Shown: positions 25,820 to 34,302 of the stretch, one piece after another
Layout: each line of letters begins with the position of its first letter
How positions within the stretch are numbered: position 1 is the stretch's first letter
Assembly: GCF_039542345.1 (NCBI RefSeq)
Contig: NZ_BAABHY010000001.1
Coordinates: 1,736,001-1,800,000 of the forward strand
Direction: 5' to 3'
Source of the DNA: Orbus sasakiae
GTDB taxonomy: Bacteria; Pseudomonadota; Gammaproteobacteria; Enterobacterales; Orbaceae
Length of the DNA stretch: 64,000 nucleotides
Position numbers and translations under genes: made by a program
Notes under the pieces: model-generated
Database searches by the model: none
The model's input: only the letters and a program-made list of their open reading frames with translations
Told to the model about the DNA's origin: nothing

Positions 25820-26023
25820 TTAATAGCCAATACCAACAAATTGATAACCTGCATCATCAACCGCTTTAATAGCAGCCTCTTGAGAAATAGAACCACCATC
25901 AATAGTGACTTCTTTTTTGGTTAGGTCGACCGATACTTTTGCGTTAGGATCAACATCATTAATGGCTTTTGTTACAGCTTTAACACAATGATTACATGTC
26001 ATATTATCAACAATGAGTTTCAT
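25820..26023 (-). CDS. Heavy-metal-associated (HMA) metallochaperone
   Basis: A stand-alone 67-residue ferredoxin-like HMA domain with the metal-binding MTCNHC (8-13), of the CopZ type. CopZ proteins deliver Cu(I), but the upstream partner here is a Zn/Cd-type ATPase, so the metal may be zinc, cadmium or copper. It is 75 bp downstream of that ATPase on the same strand and probably in its operon. Confidence 0.88.
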   Translation of the reverse strand: MKLIVDNMTCNHCVKAVTKAINDVDPNAKVSVDLTKKEVTIDGGSISQEAAIKAVDDAGYQFVGIGY

Positions 26024-26098
26024 AATTATTTTCCTTAGTATATTGATGATTGTTCAATATGATACGCCGACCATCAAATGATTCAGTATGAATTTGTG

Positions 26099-28348
26099 CT
26101 ATTTTCGTAATAATCTCAATCCATTTGCAACAACTAATAAGCTTGTCCCTATATCTGCAAATACGGCCATCCACATATTTGTCTCACCAGTAAATGTTAA
26201 AATAAAGAACACCGCTTTTACTACCAAGGCAAATACGATATTTTGTACTAATATCGAAAACGTCGCTTTCGATAAACGAACAAATTGTGGAATTTTACGT
26301 AAATCATCATCCATTAAAGCCACATCAGCGGTTTCTATCGCTGTATCCGTTCCAATCGCCCCCATGGCAAAACCGATATCCGCTCGGGCAAGCGCAGGTG
26401 CATCATTAATGCCATCCCCCACCATACCAACAATACCTGACTGTGCTAATTGATTAACAACATTTAATTTATCTTCAGGTAATAAATTACCTTTAGCCTC
26501 AGTGATACCGACTTGTTTTGCAATCACATTCGCAGTATGAACATTATCACCAGTTAACATCACCGTTTTAATGCCTAAACTTTTTAGTTCAGAAATTGCC
26601 GTAACACTGCTTTCTTTTATGGTGTCCGCGACAGCAAATATGCCCTGCACACCTTGCGGCTCCATTAGCATAACGACTGTTTTGCCTTGTTGCTCTAATC
26701 GATTAATTTGCTGTTCTAAGGATGGCTTGCATACCCCTAACGCTTCTGCCATGCGGTGATTACCTAAATACCATAACTCACCATTAATTTCACCTCGTGT
26801 ACCCTGCCCTAATATCGCAACAAAATTGCTCACATTCTCGAGTGTAATCTGCTCCATTTGTGCAGACGCTGCAATGGCTTTAGAAACCGGATGATCTGAA
26901 CGGGCTGCAAGACTTGCCGCAATGTGTTTAACCTGTTGCGGGTCAAGATGACCTATATCAATAAAATCGGTTTGTTTAGGTTTACCGTATGTAATTGTGC
27001 CCGTTTTATCTAATGCAAGTGCGGATAATTTGCGTCCTTGTTCAAGGTACATCCCGCCTTTAATTAAAATACCGTATCGCGTCGCCGCGGCTAAACCACT
27101 AACAATTGTGACCGGTGTTGAGATAACCAATGCACAAGGGCAAGCAATCACAAGTAAGACCAATGCTTTATAAACCCAATCAAACCAAATACCGTTCATG
27201 AATAACGGAGGAATAAGGGCAACACCTAATGCAATGACAAACACCACAGGTGTATACACTTTAGCAAAATTATCAACAAAACGTTGTGTCTGTGCTCTAC
27301 TGCCTTGAGCAGATTCAACCGCTTTAATAATTCGTGATAAGGTTGATTGCGTTGCCAATGCTGTCACACTATATTCAAATGAACCTGATTCATTGATCGT
27401 ACCGGCAAATACCGGATCACCAACCGTTTTTTCAATTGGTAAACTTTCGCCCGTGATTGGAGCTTGGTTTATTGTCGACTGGCCGGATATGATTTGGCCA
27501 TCTAATGCAATACGTTCACCCGGATTGACGCGAACGACATTCCCAACGGTTACCGTTTTAACATCAACTTTAAGCCAATTGCCATCACTTTGCCGTACCA
27601 TGGCTTGTTCTGGTGTTAAACTCAATAGATTTTTTATTGCATTACGTGCCCTATCCATTGATTTTGCTTCAATCGCTTCAGCTAAAGTAAATAGCACCAT
27701 AACCATAGAGGCCTCTGGCCATTGCCCAATCACCAATGCGCCTGTAACCGCAAACGACATTAACGCGTTCATATTTAAGTTAAAATTTTTGAGGGCAATC
27801 CAGCCTTTTTTATAGGTTGTAAAGCCGCCTAAAACAATCGCTAAAATGGCTAGAGTCAAAACGAGCCAATCCGGTCCAGCAATAAAATGGGTAATTTCTG
27901 ATGCGAATGCAAATATGCCTGCCGTAACCAATCGTTTCCATTTAATCACAGGCGAATAATTCGCATTTTGTGGTGTATCTGTTGCTAAAATGATTTCAGG
28001 TGCCATATCAATCGCAATCAAGGCAGCTTCTATATCCGTTAATGATGCTTGCTGATGATGCACCGTTAACAAACGTTGCATCAAATTAAACTCTAAACCA
28101 ATAATACCATCCATGTTAGCCAGTTTTTTACGAATCAGCGCTTCTTCGGTTGGGCAATCCATATTATTAATGCGGTACACTGCTTGTGTATCATTACTCA
28201 CTGGGAGGCGATTGTTATCACTTAAATTTATGCTTACAGCAGTATGACTACAGCATGAGCTTGCATTGTTCGATTCTGAAACGGCGTCATGCTCAGGTGT
28301 TTGTGGTGAATCGCAACACGTTGTAGATTGGTGACGATGTTGACTCAT
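26099..28348 (-). CDS. zntA: P1B-type Zn2+/Cd2+/Pb2+-exporting ATPase (ZntA-like)
   Basis: Inner-membrane heavy-metal exporter of about 749 residues. N-terminal to the membrane domain are two Cys-Cys clusters in a His/Cys-rich tail (TTCCDS, SSCCSH) and an HMA domain with NMDCPTEE. The ion-path motif is ACPCALVIS, the phosphorylation site DKTGTITYG, the hinge GDGINDAPAL, and the last helix has ADIGTSLLV, the signature of zinc/cadmium pumps and not copper pumps. The ATG at 28348 is chosen because a TGAGGT site lies 6 nt before it; an ATG at 28360 is also in frame. A MerR-type promoter precedes it. Confidence 0.93.
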   Translation of the reverse strand: MSQHRHQSTTCCDSPQTPEHDAVSESNNASSCCSHTAVSINLSDNNRLPVSNDTQAVYRINNMDCPTEEALIRKKLANMDGIIGLEFNLMQRLLTVHHQQASLTDIEAALIAIDMAPEIILATDTPQNANYSPVIKWKRLVTAGIFAFASEITHFIAGPDWLVLTLAILAIVLGGFTTYKKGWIALKNFNLNMNALMSFAVTGALVIGQWPEASMVMVLFTLAEAIEAKSMDRARNAIKNLLSLTPEQAMVRQSDGNWLKVDVKTVTVGNVVRVNPGERIALDGQIISGQSTINQAPITGESLPIEKTVGDPVFAGTINESGSFEYSVTALATQSTLSRIIKAVESAQGSRAQTQRFVDNFAKVYTPVVFVIALGVALIPPLFMNGIWFDWVYKALVLLVIACPCALVISTPVTIVSGLAAATRYGILIKGGMYLEQGRKLSALALDKTGTITYGKPKQTDFIDIGHLDPQQVKHIAASLAARSDHPVSKAIAASAQMEQITLENVSNFVAILGQGTRGEINGELWYLGNHRMAEALGVCKPSLEQQINRLEQQGKTVVMLMEPQGVQGIFAVADTIKESSVTAISELKSLGIKTVMLTGDNVHTANVIAKQVGITEAKGNLLPEDKLNVVNQLAQSGIVGMVGDGINDAPALARADIGFAMGAIGTDTAIETADVALMDDDLRKIPQFVRLSKATFSILVQNIVFALVVKAVFFILTFTGETNMWMAVFADIGTSLLVVANGLRLLRK

Positions 28349-28723
28349 AGCTGACCTCATGAAATTAAAGGATTAATGGCTTTGTTAGAAAGACCAACAA
28401 AAGCCTTATTTGATAGTTAGCACTTTAAACCCTAAAGTCACTACAAGGTCAACACATTATTTTTATCTGAATAATATTTATCAATAAGCGTGATCTAAAT
28501 CGATATTAAATAGTCCTAGCATCTTGTTCTCAAACATTTAGTATACAAAATCAGATTTTGGCAAATCGTTTATCAGCAAAGCGCTCACGACTATCAATGG
28601 ATTGTGAACACATTGCAAAAAAACGAGCCATCCTATGATGACAAGTACAAGTGACATAACAATATTGCAATCGGTCGTCGTTAGCTCGACTTTAATGTAA
28701 ATCAGCGGTTATAGAATAAATAC
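28349..28723. other. Intergenic region between zntA and rarA
   Basis: The left 105 bp hold the zntA leader and its MerR-type promoter. From about 28460 to 28723 I find no gene with a ribosome-binding site, no terminator and no repeat. A 21-codon reading frame at 28635-28700 on the plus strand has no Shine-Dalgarno sequence. This stretch may be decayed sequence. Confidence 0.5.
28422..28452 (-). promoter_or_regulatory. MerR-family (ZntR/CadR-type) promoter of zntA
   Basis: Minus-strand TTGACC (28447-28452) and TAAAGT (28422-28427) are separated by 19 bp, the over-long spacer that MerR-family activators untwist. The spacer region contains the imperfect dyad ACCTTGTAGT/ACTTTAGGGT. The pattern resembles CadR/PbrR operators as I remember them. 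No merR-type gene is in the window. Confidence 0.8.
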
Positions 28724-30058
28724 CTATTTTTTATAGCGTTTTATACTGCTTTTCGCATCTAAATCGGCTAACCAAGTCAGTTTTTCTTTATATTGCCGCT
28801 CTGCACCGCGTTCGGTTGGCTGGTAATACTGACGGTCTGCAATTTCTGGTGGGAAATAATTTTCTCCAGCCGCATAAGCATTATCTTCATTATGTGCATA
28901 ACGGTACTCCTGACCATAGCCCAAACTTTTCATTAGCTTGGTTGGCGCATTGCGTAAATGCTCGGGAACATCATAATCAGGCAAACTTTGTGCGTCTTTC
29001 ATTGCTTGATTAAAGGCCATATAGACCGCGTTACTTTTTGGTGCACAGGCTAAATATACAATAGCCTGAGCAATAGCACGTTCGCCTTCTGCCGGTCCCA
29101 CGCGCGTAAAACAATCCCATGCTGACAAGGCTACCTGCATCGCTCTTGGATCGGCATTACCCACATCTTCTGAAGCAATTGCCAGCAAACGACGAGCAAC
29201 ATAAAGAGGATCGCCTCCTGCACTAATAATTCTAGCATACCAGTACAGCGCCGCATCGGGCGCCGAGCCTCGAATCGATTTATGTACAGCTGAAATGAGA
29301 TCATAATATCGATCGCCTTGATTATCAAAACGCGCACTACGCTCACCAACCACTTCTTTTAACAATTCAGGGGTTAACATTTGATGATCACCAGCCATAT
29401 CAACCAGCAATTCAAGTGTGTTTAATGCACGTCGCGCATCACCACCAACAAATTGTGCAATCTGTGTTTTGGTATCATCTAATAATTCAAATGAGGTACT
29501 ACCATAGCCCCGATCTTTATCTCGCATTGCTTGAGTCAGGATCTGCTCAATATCCTGTTCAGTTAATGATTTAAGTAGATAAACTCTAGCGCGTGATAAC
29601 AGTGCTGAATTCAATTCAAATGAAGGGTTTTCGGTCGTCGCGCCAATAAAGGTTACCGTACCGTCTTCAACAAACGGTAAGAATGCATCTTGTTGGCTTT
29701 TATTAAACCGATGTACTTCGTCAACAAATAAGATGGTTCTAAACCCCATTTGTTGATTTTGCTTTGCGCGTTCAACCGCTTCACGAATATCTTTAATCCC
29801 TGATGTCACCGCAGACAACCGCTCAACTTTTGCGTGACCATGATGCGCAATAATCTCAGCGAGTGTTGTTTTTCCAGTTCCAGGCGGGCCCCATAAAATC
29901 ATGGAGTGCAAATGACCCGCTTCTATTGCTTTAGGTAAAGGTTTACCCTCTCCCAACAGATGACTTTGCCCAATATATTCGGACAAAGTCCGCGGACGCA
30001 TTCTGGCCGCTAAAGGCTTAAATTGTTCGTTAGAGAAATCAAATGAAAACGTCGACAT
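28724..30058 (-). CDS. rarA: RarA, replication-associated recombination AAA+ ATPase
   Basis: Clamp-loader-like ATPase (MgsA/WRNIP1 family) acting at stalled replication forks. It has Walker A GPPGTGKTT near residue 57, Walker B LFVDEVHRF, sensor GATTENPSFELN and the C-terminal MgsA tetramerisation region. Start taken at the ATG 30058 (444 aa; E. coli 447) because GGAAGG lies just upstream; the longer reading would use TTG. It follows lolA directly, in the order ftsK-lolA-rarA seen in enterobacteria. Confidence 0.95.
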   Translation of the reverse strand: MSTFSFDFSNEQFKPLAARMRPRTLSEYIGQSHLLGEGKPLPKAIEAGHLHSMILWGPPGTGKTTLAEIIAHHGHAKVERLSAVTSGIKDIREAVERAKQNQQMGFRTILFVDEVHRFNKSQQDAFLPFVEDGTVTFIGATTENPSFELNSALLSRARVYLLKSLTEQDIEQILTQAMRDKDRGYGSTSFELLDDTKTQIAQFVGGDARRALNTLELLVDMAGDHQMLTPELLKEVVGERSARFDNQGDRYYDLISAVHKSIRGSAPDAALYWYARIISAGGDPLYVARRLLAIASEDVGNADPRAMQVALSAWDCFTRVGPAEGERAIAQAIVYLACAPKSNAVYMAFNQAMKDAQSLPDYDVPEHLRNAPTKLMKSLGYGQEYRYAHNEDNAYAAGENYFPPEIADRQYYQPTERGAERQYKEKLTWLADLDAKSSIKRYKK

Positions 30059-30070
30059 CCTACCTTCCAA

Positions 30071-30679
30071 CTAGCGTTGATCATCCACAGTCACATTATC
30101 TGGGATAGTGAATTTAAAATGTTTCATATCAACTTTACCTAATGATTGATGAGACAGTTCATACTGGCTACGTTGACCATCACCTTCAACAATCGTGAAA
30201 TCAGCAATCATTCCAGTTGGGAGAACACTAATCACAAAATGCTGTGCTGAATTATCATTGGGCGTTAACGTAAAAGTATTTTGTTGCCGAGCAACTTGAT
30301 ATTCATTCCACACCGCATTATGGCTATCGGTAATTAACAGTAATAATCGGTTATCAACAGCTTGCTTTAACGACATGACCGTGACTTGTTCAACCATTGG
30401 CATGTAAATCCATAAGTTTTGATTATCTGACAAAATAACGGTTTCATCAGGTTCAGTCATCGTCCAATTGAAATAATTAGGACGATTAACCCATAATTCA
30501 CCTTTACCTTGCTGAATTAATTGCTTTTCAGCCGTTGTTACCGTTTGTGTAAAGCGTGCAGAAAAGCCATCCACTTTATCCAGACGTTGCTGTAATACCT
30601 CTTTCGCATCAGCCCATACTGAGCAAGACACTAATAATCCCAATACTAAAATAAGTTTTTTCACCAAGTACCTGCCCAT
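30071..30679 (-). CDS. lolA: LolA, periplasmic outer-membrane lipoprotein carrier
   Basis: Accepts lipoproteins from the LolCDE transporter and carries them to LolB. It has a signal peptide ending around SVWA-D and the LolA pattern: RFTQTV, GELWVNRPNYFNW, LWIYMP, and the C-terminal VTVDDQR shared with E. coli. As written it has 202 residues from ATG; a GTG five codons later (30664) has an AGG site before it and may be the real start. Second gene of ftsK-lolA-rarA. Confidence 0.94.
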   Translation of the reverse strand: MGRYLVKKLILVLGLLVSCSVWADAKEVLQQRLDKVDGFSARFTQTVTTAEKQLIQQGKGELWVNRPNYFNWTMTEPDETVILSDNQNLWIYMPMVEQVTVMSLKQAVDNRLLLLITDSHNAVWNEYQVARQQNTFTLTPNDNSAQHFVISVLPTGMIADFTIVEGDGQRSQYELSHQSLGKVDMKHFKFTIPDNVTVDDQR

Positions 30680-30840
30680 ATCAACGGTTAAATAGACAAC
30701 TATAATAAAGCAAAATAAATAATTTATCAGCTATTATGAACGTAACAACTGTATAAATAAACATATTTTTATGGTCTAATAACACGAATTGTTAAATTGA
30801 CTGGGTCGATGCTAAATTCACGATAGATCGATAGATAACA

Positions 30841-30886
30841 CACCTACTTAATCATGATTCAATAAACTCAACTGATTAAGTAGGTG
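30841..30886 (-). repeat. 14-bp inverted repeat after ftsK
   Basis: CACCTACTTAATCA (30841-30854) and its exact complement (30873-30886) with an 18-nt loop, about 10 bp after the ftsK stop. It lacks a T-tract. It may stabilise or partly terminate the ftsK message before lolA. Confidence 0.6.
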
Positions 30887-30896
30887 ACAATTACGA

Positions 30897-33725
30897 TTAA
30901 TAATCTTGTCCTGACGGTGGGGCTAATACTTCACGGTTACCATTATGACTTGGCGCACTCACAATACCTTGCGACTCCATCTGTTCAACAATTCTTGCTG
31001 CCCTATTATAACCAATTCGGAACTGACGTTGTACCCCTGAAATAGAAGCCCGTCGTTTATCCACCACAAAAGCTACCACTTGGTCAAACAACGGGTCAAG
31101 CTCTTCATCACTATTATCAAATCCATCTCCGTCACCATCATCTGAGCTGCTAGTAATATTTTCAATGAATTTGGTAGGAATCCCTCGTGCTTTCCAGTCT
31201 TGCACCACACTATGCACTTCTTCATCTCGAACAAATGCACCATGAACACGCACGGGTATCGAACTGTTAGGTGCTAAATAAAGCATATCCCCCATCCCTA
31301 ATAGGGATTCGGCTCCCATTTGATCTAATATCGTACGTGAGTCAATTTTACTCGACACTGTAAAAGCGATTCGTGTAGGGATGTTTGCTTTAATCAACCC
31401 AGTAATAACATCAACCGATGGCCTTTGCGTTGCCAGCACTAAATGAATCCCTGCTGCACGAGCTTTTTGAGCAAGACGAGCAATCAACTCTTCAACTTTT
31501 TTCCCGACAGCCATAATGAGATCAGCAAACTCATCGACCATTACCACGATATAAGGTAATTTTTCCAACATCGGCATATCAATATCCATGCTATCACCTG
31601 GTCGCCATAATGGATCGGGAATAGGTCGTCCCATCTCTTCTGCTAATTTTATTTTTTCGTTGTAACCAGCAATATTGCGCACGCCTAATGCTGACATTAA
31701 TCGGTAACGTCTTTCCATTTCGTTAACGCTCCAATTAAGGGCATTGGCAGCATCTTTCATATCGGTCACTACATCGGTCAATAAGTGAGGAATGCCTTCA
31801 TAAACCGATAACTCGAGCATTTTAGGGTCAATCATAATAAACCGCACATCTTCAGGTTGCGATTTAAATAAAATGCTTAAAATCATGGCATTGACACCAA
31901 CAGATTTACCTGATCCCGTTGTACCTGCAACCAATAAATGTGGCATTTTGGCTAAATCAGCAACCACGGATTGCCCGGCAATATCTTTGCCAAGAACAAC
32001 AGTTAACGGTGATTGGGCACCTTTAAATTGAGGACTATCAAGCACTTCCCTAAAGTAGACAGTTTGTCGATGTAAATTAGGTAACTCAATCCCGACATAG
32101 GGTTTGCCTGGAATGACTTCAACTACACGTACCGATGGCATTGACAATGAACGTGCTAAATCGCGATCAAGGGTTGAAATACGCGACGCTTTAACACCGG
32201 GTGCTAGTTCAATTTCAAAGCGAGTAATGACGGGCCCAGGTAAATAATCGACAACTCGCGCTTTGACTCTAAAGTCAGCTAAACTTTTTTCAATCAAATC
32301 CGCCGTTGCTTTAAGTGCAACATGATCAACTTCCACCTGTTTTACTGGTGGTGCTGTTAATAAACTTAAAGACGGTAATGGCGTCGTTGGCTTCTGCACC
32401 AACTTATTCTCTTTTTGTAATAAAGGATGAATTAAACTATCGTGGATATTCTCTTTGGTTATTTTATTCACAGGAAGTTCATCTTCAAAATCATCAACAA
32501 CTTCATCGACATTTGCTGTCACGGAATGTGGCTTCTGCTCATCAACGGCCCCATAACTTCCCACCGGTGCTATCACGTCATCTTCTTCAATTTTGACCAT
32601 TGCAATGGTTTGCTCATCATCAACAGGCACATGTTCTTCTTTAGCTAATGATAATGGCGAGTAATAGTCTGGATTAATCGTAAAATCATGATGTTGAACG
32701 ACTGCCTCGTGTTCGACTAATTTAGGTGGCGGATTATTTTCATCAATGACACTCTGTTGTTCATGCTGATGTGAGGCATAAATCGGTTCTTCTTCCTCAG
32801 CCATTAGTTGCGTTGACACTTGATGTGTAACCTCTGCAACAGGATCAGGCTGTTCCGCTTGAATGAGTGCACTTTCATGATGCGATAAGTCTGTTGTTGT
32901 TACCTGATGTTGCTGTACCTCATGTGAATCCTGCTGATTGTCGTCTTGTAATTCAGAGGTATCTTGTGATGCCTTGATTTGAGATGTTGATGATTCAATC
33001 GGAGCCAAATCTTCAACTTCCGCCAGTTCAATATCAAGCTGCCGATTTTGTTCATCATCTTGACGCTGTTTAATTTTATGTGTCGAGCGTTTAAATAACG
33101 ATACGATGAGGGTCAAAATAGGCGTTGCGATCATCACAACACATGCCCCCACCATTTCGGCAATAAATAACCACGACAGGCCTGTTAATAAGGTAATACA
33201 AGCAATACAAATAGCAAACAATAGGACTGAAGCGCCAATATGATTGAAAAAAGGCAATACTTCATCTGCAACAATGTCACCTAAAATGCCACCGGCTTGA
33301 AATTGTTCTAAGTCTTGAATATTAAGCGCAAAAAAGCCCGTTGCACTAAATAAAAAAGCTAAAATACCAATTACTCGCAGTGATAAACTGAAATAATTTA
33401 CTGGCTTATCATTATGGTAGTAATAATGAATCATCGCTTGAACACAAAGCACAACCATCAAAATGGGCACACTATAAGCAACAAATCCAAAAAACTGCAA
33501 TAATATATCCGATAAATAAGCGCCAACAACCCCGCCCCAATTGCGAATCGGCTCATGCCAAGCGGTTTGTGACCAACCTGGATCGGCGGGATCAAATGAA
33601 ATAAGTGAAAGTAACAGGTATACTGCGGCCACAGTCACTAACAATAAAAGGACTTCAATTCCAATTTGTCTATTGGTAAATTTCGTTTTTGGGGGTTTCT
33701 TTACAGCTGTGTCTGACTTTTTCAA
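30897..33725 (-). CDS. ftsK: FtsK, DNA translocase and cell-division protein
   Basis: Septum-anchored hexameric motor that segregates chromosome termini and activates XerCD. The 942 residues comprise a membrane domain with four helices (about 22-210), a linker rich in His, Gln, Glu and Asp (about 215-430), an AAA+ motor with Walker A AGTTGSGKS near residue 600 and Walker B VVMVDEFADL, and a C-terminal gamma winged helix (RRASISGVQRQFRIGYNRAARIVEQ, from about 885). E. coli FtsK has 1329 residues; the difference is mainly the shorter linker. No lrp gene is seen upstream. Confidence 0.96.
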   Translation of the reverse strand: MKKSDTAVKKPPKTKFTNRQIGIEVLLLLVTVAAVYLLLSLISFDPADPGWSQTAWHEPIRNWGGVVGAYLSDILLQFFGFVAYSVPILMVVLCVQAMIHYYYHNDKPVNYFSLSLRVIGILAFLFSATGFFALNIQDLEQFQAGGILGDIVADEVLPFFNHIGASVLLFAICIACITLLTGLSWLFIAEMVGACVVMIATPILTLIVSLFKRSTHKIKQRQDDEQNRQLDIELAEVEDLAPIESSTSQIKASQDTSELQDDNQQDSHEVQQHQVTTTDLSHHESALIQAEQPDPVAEVTHQVSTQLMAEEEEPIYASHQHEQQSVIDENNPPPKLVEHEAVVQHHDFTINPDYYSPLSLAKEEHVPVDDEQTIAMVKIEEDDVIAPVGSYGAVDEQKPHSVTANVDEVVDDFEDELPVNKITKENIHDSLIHPLLQKENKLVQKPTTPLPSLSLLTAPPVKQVEVDHVALKATADLIEKSLADFRVKARVVDYLPGPVITRFEIELAPGVKASRISTLDRDLARSLSMPSVRVVEVIPGKPYVGIELPNLHRQTVYFREVLDSPQFKGAQSPLTVVLGKDIAGQSVVADLAKMPHLLVAGTTGSGKSVGVNAMILSILFKSQPEDVRFIMIDPKMLELSVYEGIPHLLTDVVTDMKDAANALNWSVNEMERRYRLMSALGVRNIAGYNEKIKLAEEMGRPIPDPLWRPGDSMDIDMPMLEKLPYIVVMVDEFADLIMAVGKKVEELIARLAQKARAAGIHLVLATQRPSVDVITGLIKANIPTRIAFTVSSKIDSRTILDQMGAESLLGMGDMLYLAPNSSIPVRVHGAFVRDEEVHSVVQDWKARGIPTKFIENITSSSDDGDGDGFDNSDEELDPLFDQVVAFVVDKRRASISGVQRQFRIGYNRAARIVEQMESQGIVSAPSHNGNREVLAPPSGQDY

Positions 33726-34302
33726 AATACACCTAATTGTTTTTGCTATTCGATGCGCCTAACTTAGGCAAATTATGACAATTTTATCATACATGCAATC
33801 AACTTGAAAATGAACGTTATCGGCAAATCTCGATTCCTCTCATTTTTGCTGACTTTCTCCGTGCAACGAATTATGAGCCCATACAATCTCAAATAAGTTA
33901 TTTAATGCAAAAAAACCAAATAACAATCACTCTCATTTAATATTTATTAACGATTAATACTTGATTATTAATTGCTCAAACAGAGCCTAGCTGTTTAATT
34001 TGATCTTTATCAAATTAAACAATTAAACCTAAAAAAATTTAACCATTTTTATAAAATTTGCAAAATAAGTTATTAGCTTTCATATGGTTATTAGTAAGAG
34101 ATATTAATAATTATTATTTTTTATTTTAAAAAATTCTTTATAATTGATGACAATTTAATCTTCAATTATCAAAAAAATAATAATTACACACGAAGTAATA
34201 GTACAAAAATAAGACATACGGATATCAGTAGAAAAGCATCTGTCAATGGACTGACGATTTTCTGCCTGTTGCTGTACGTGTTATTTGATAATTGGAGCAA
34301 AT
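33726..34302. other. Regulatory region between ftsK and aegA
   Basis: A very AT-rich 577-bp divergent region. It contains a perfect FNR-type box (34000-34013) and a TATAAT hexamer at 34139-34144 without a good -35. I find no convincing gene or terminator. The aegA leader would be about 240 nt if the FNR box acts at the usual -41.5 position. Confidence 0.55.
33993..34020 (+). promoter_or_regulatory. FNR-binding site upstream of aegA-hydN-fdhF
   Basis: TTGATCTTTATCAA (34000-34013) matches the FNR consensus TTGAT-N4-ATCAA exactly and sits inside a perfect 12-bp-arm palindrome (33993-34004 and 34009-34020). A TATAAA/TAAAAT hexamer lies about 40 bp downstream at 34050-34057. Confidence 0.75.

Noticed and set aside
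26088..27815. Long plus-strand open frames opposite the zntA gene
   Set aside because: They are antisense shadows of a clearly conserved P-type ATPase and encode low-complexity sequence without motifs.
28635..28700. A 21-codon plus-strand reading frame with a Val-Val-Val run, resembling an attenuation leader peptide
   Set aside because: No ribosome-binding site, no downstream attenuator hairpin and no biosynthetic gene follows on that strand.
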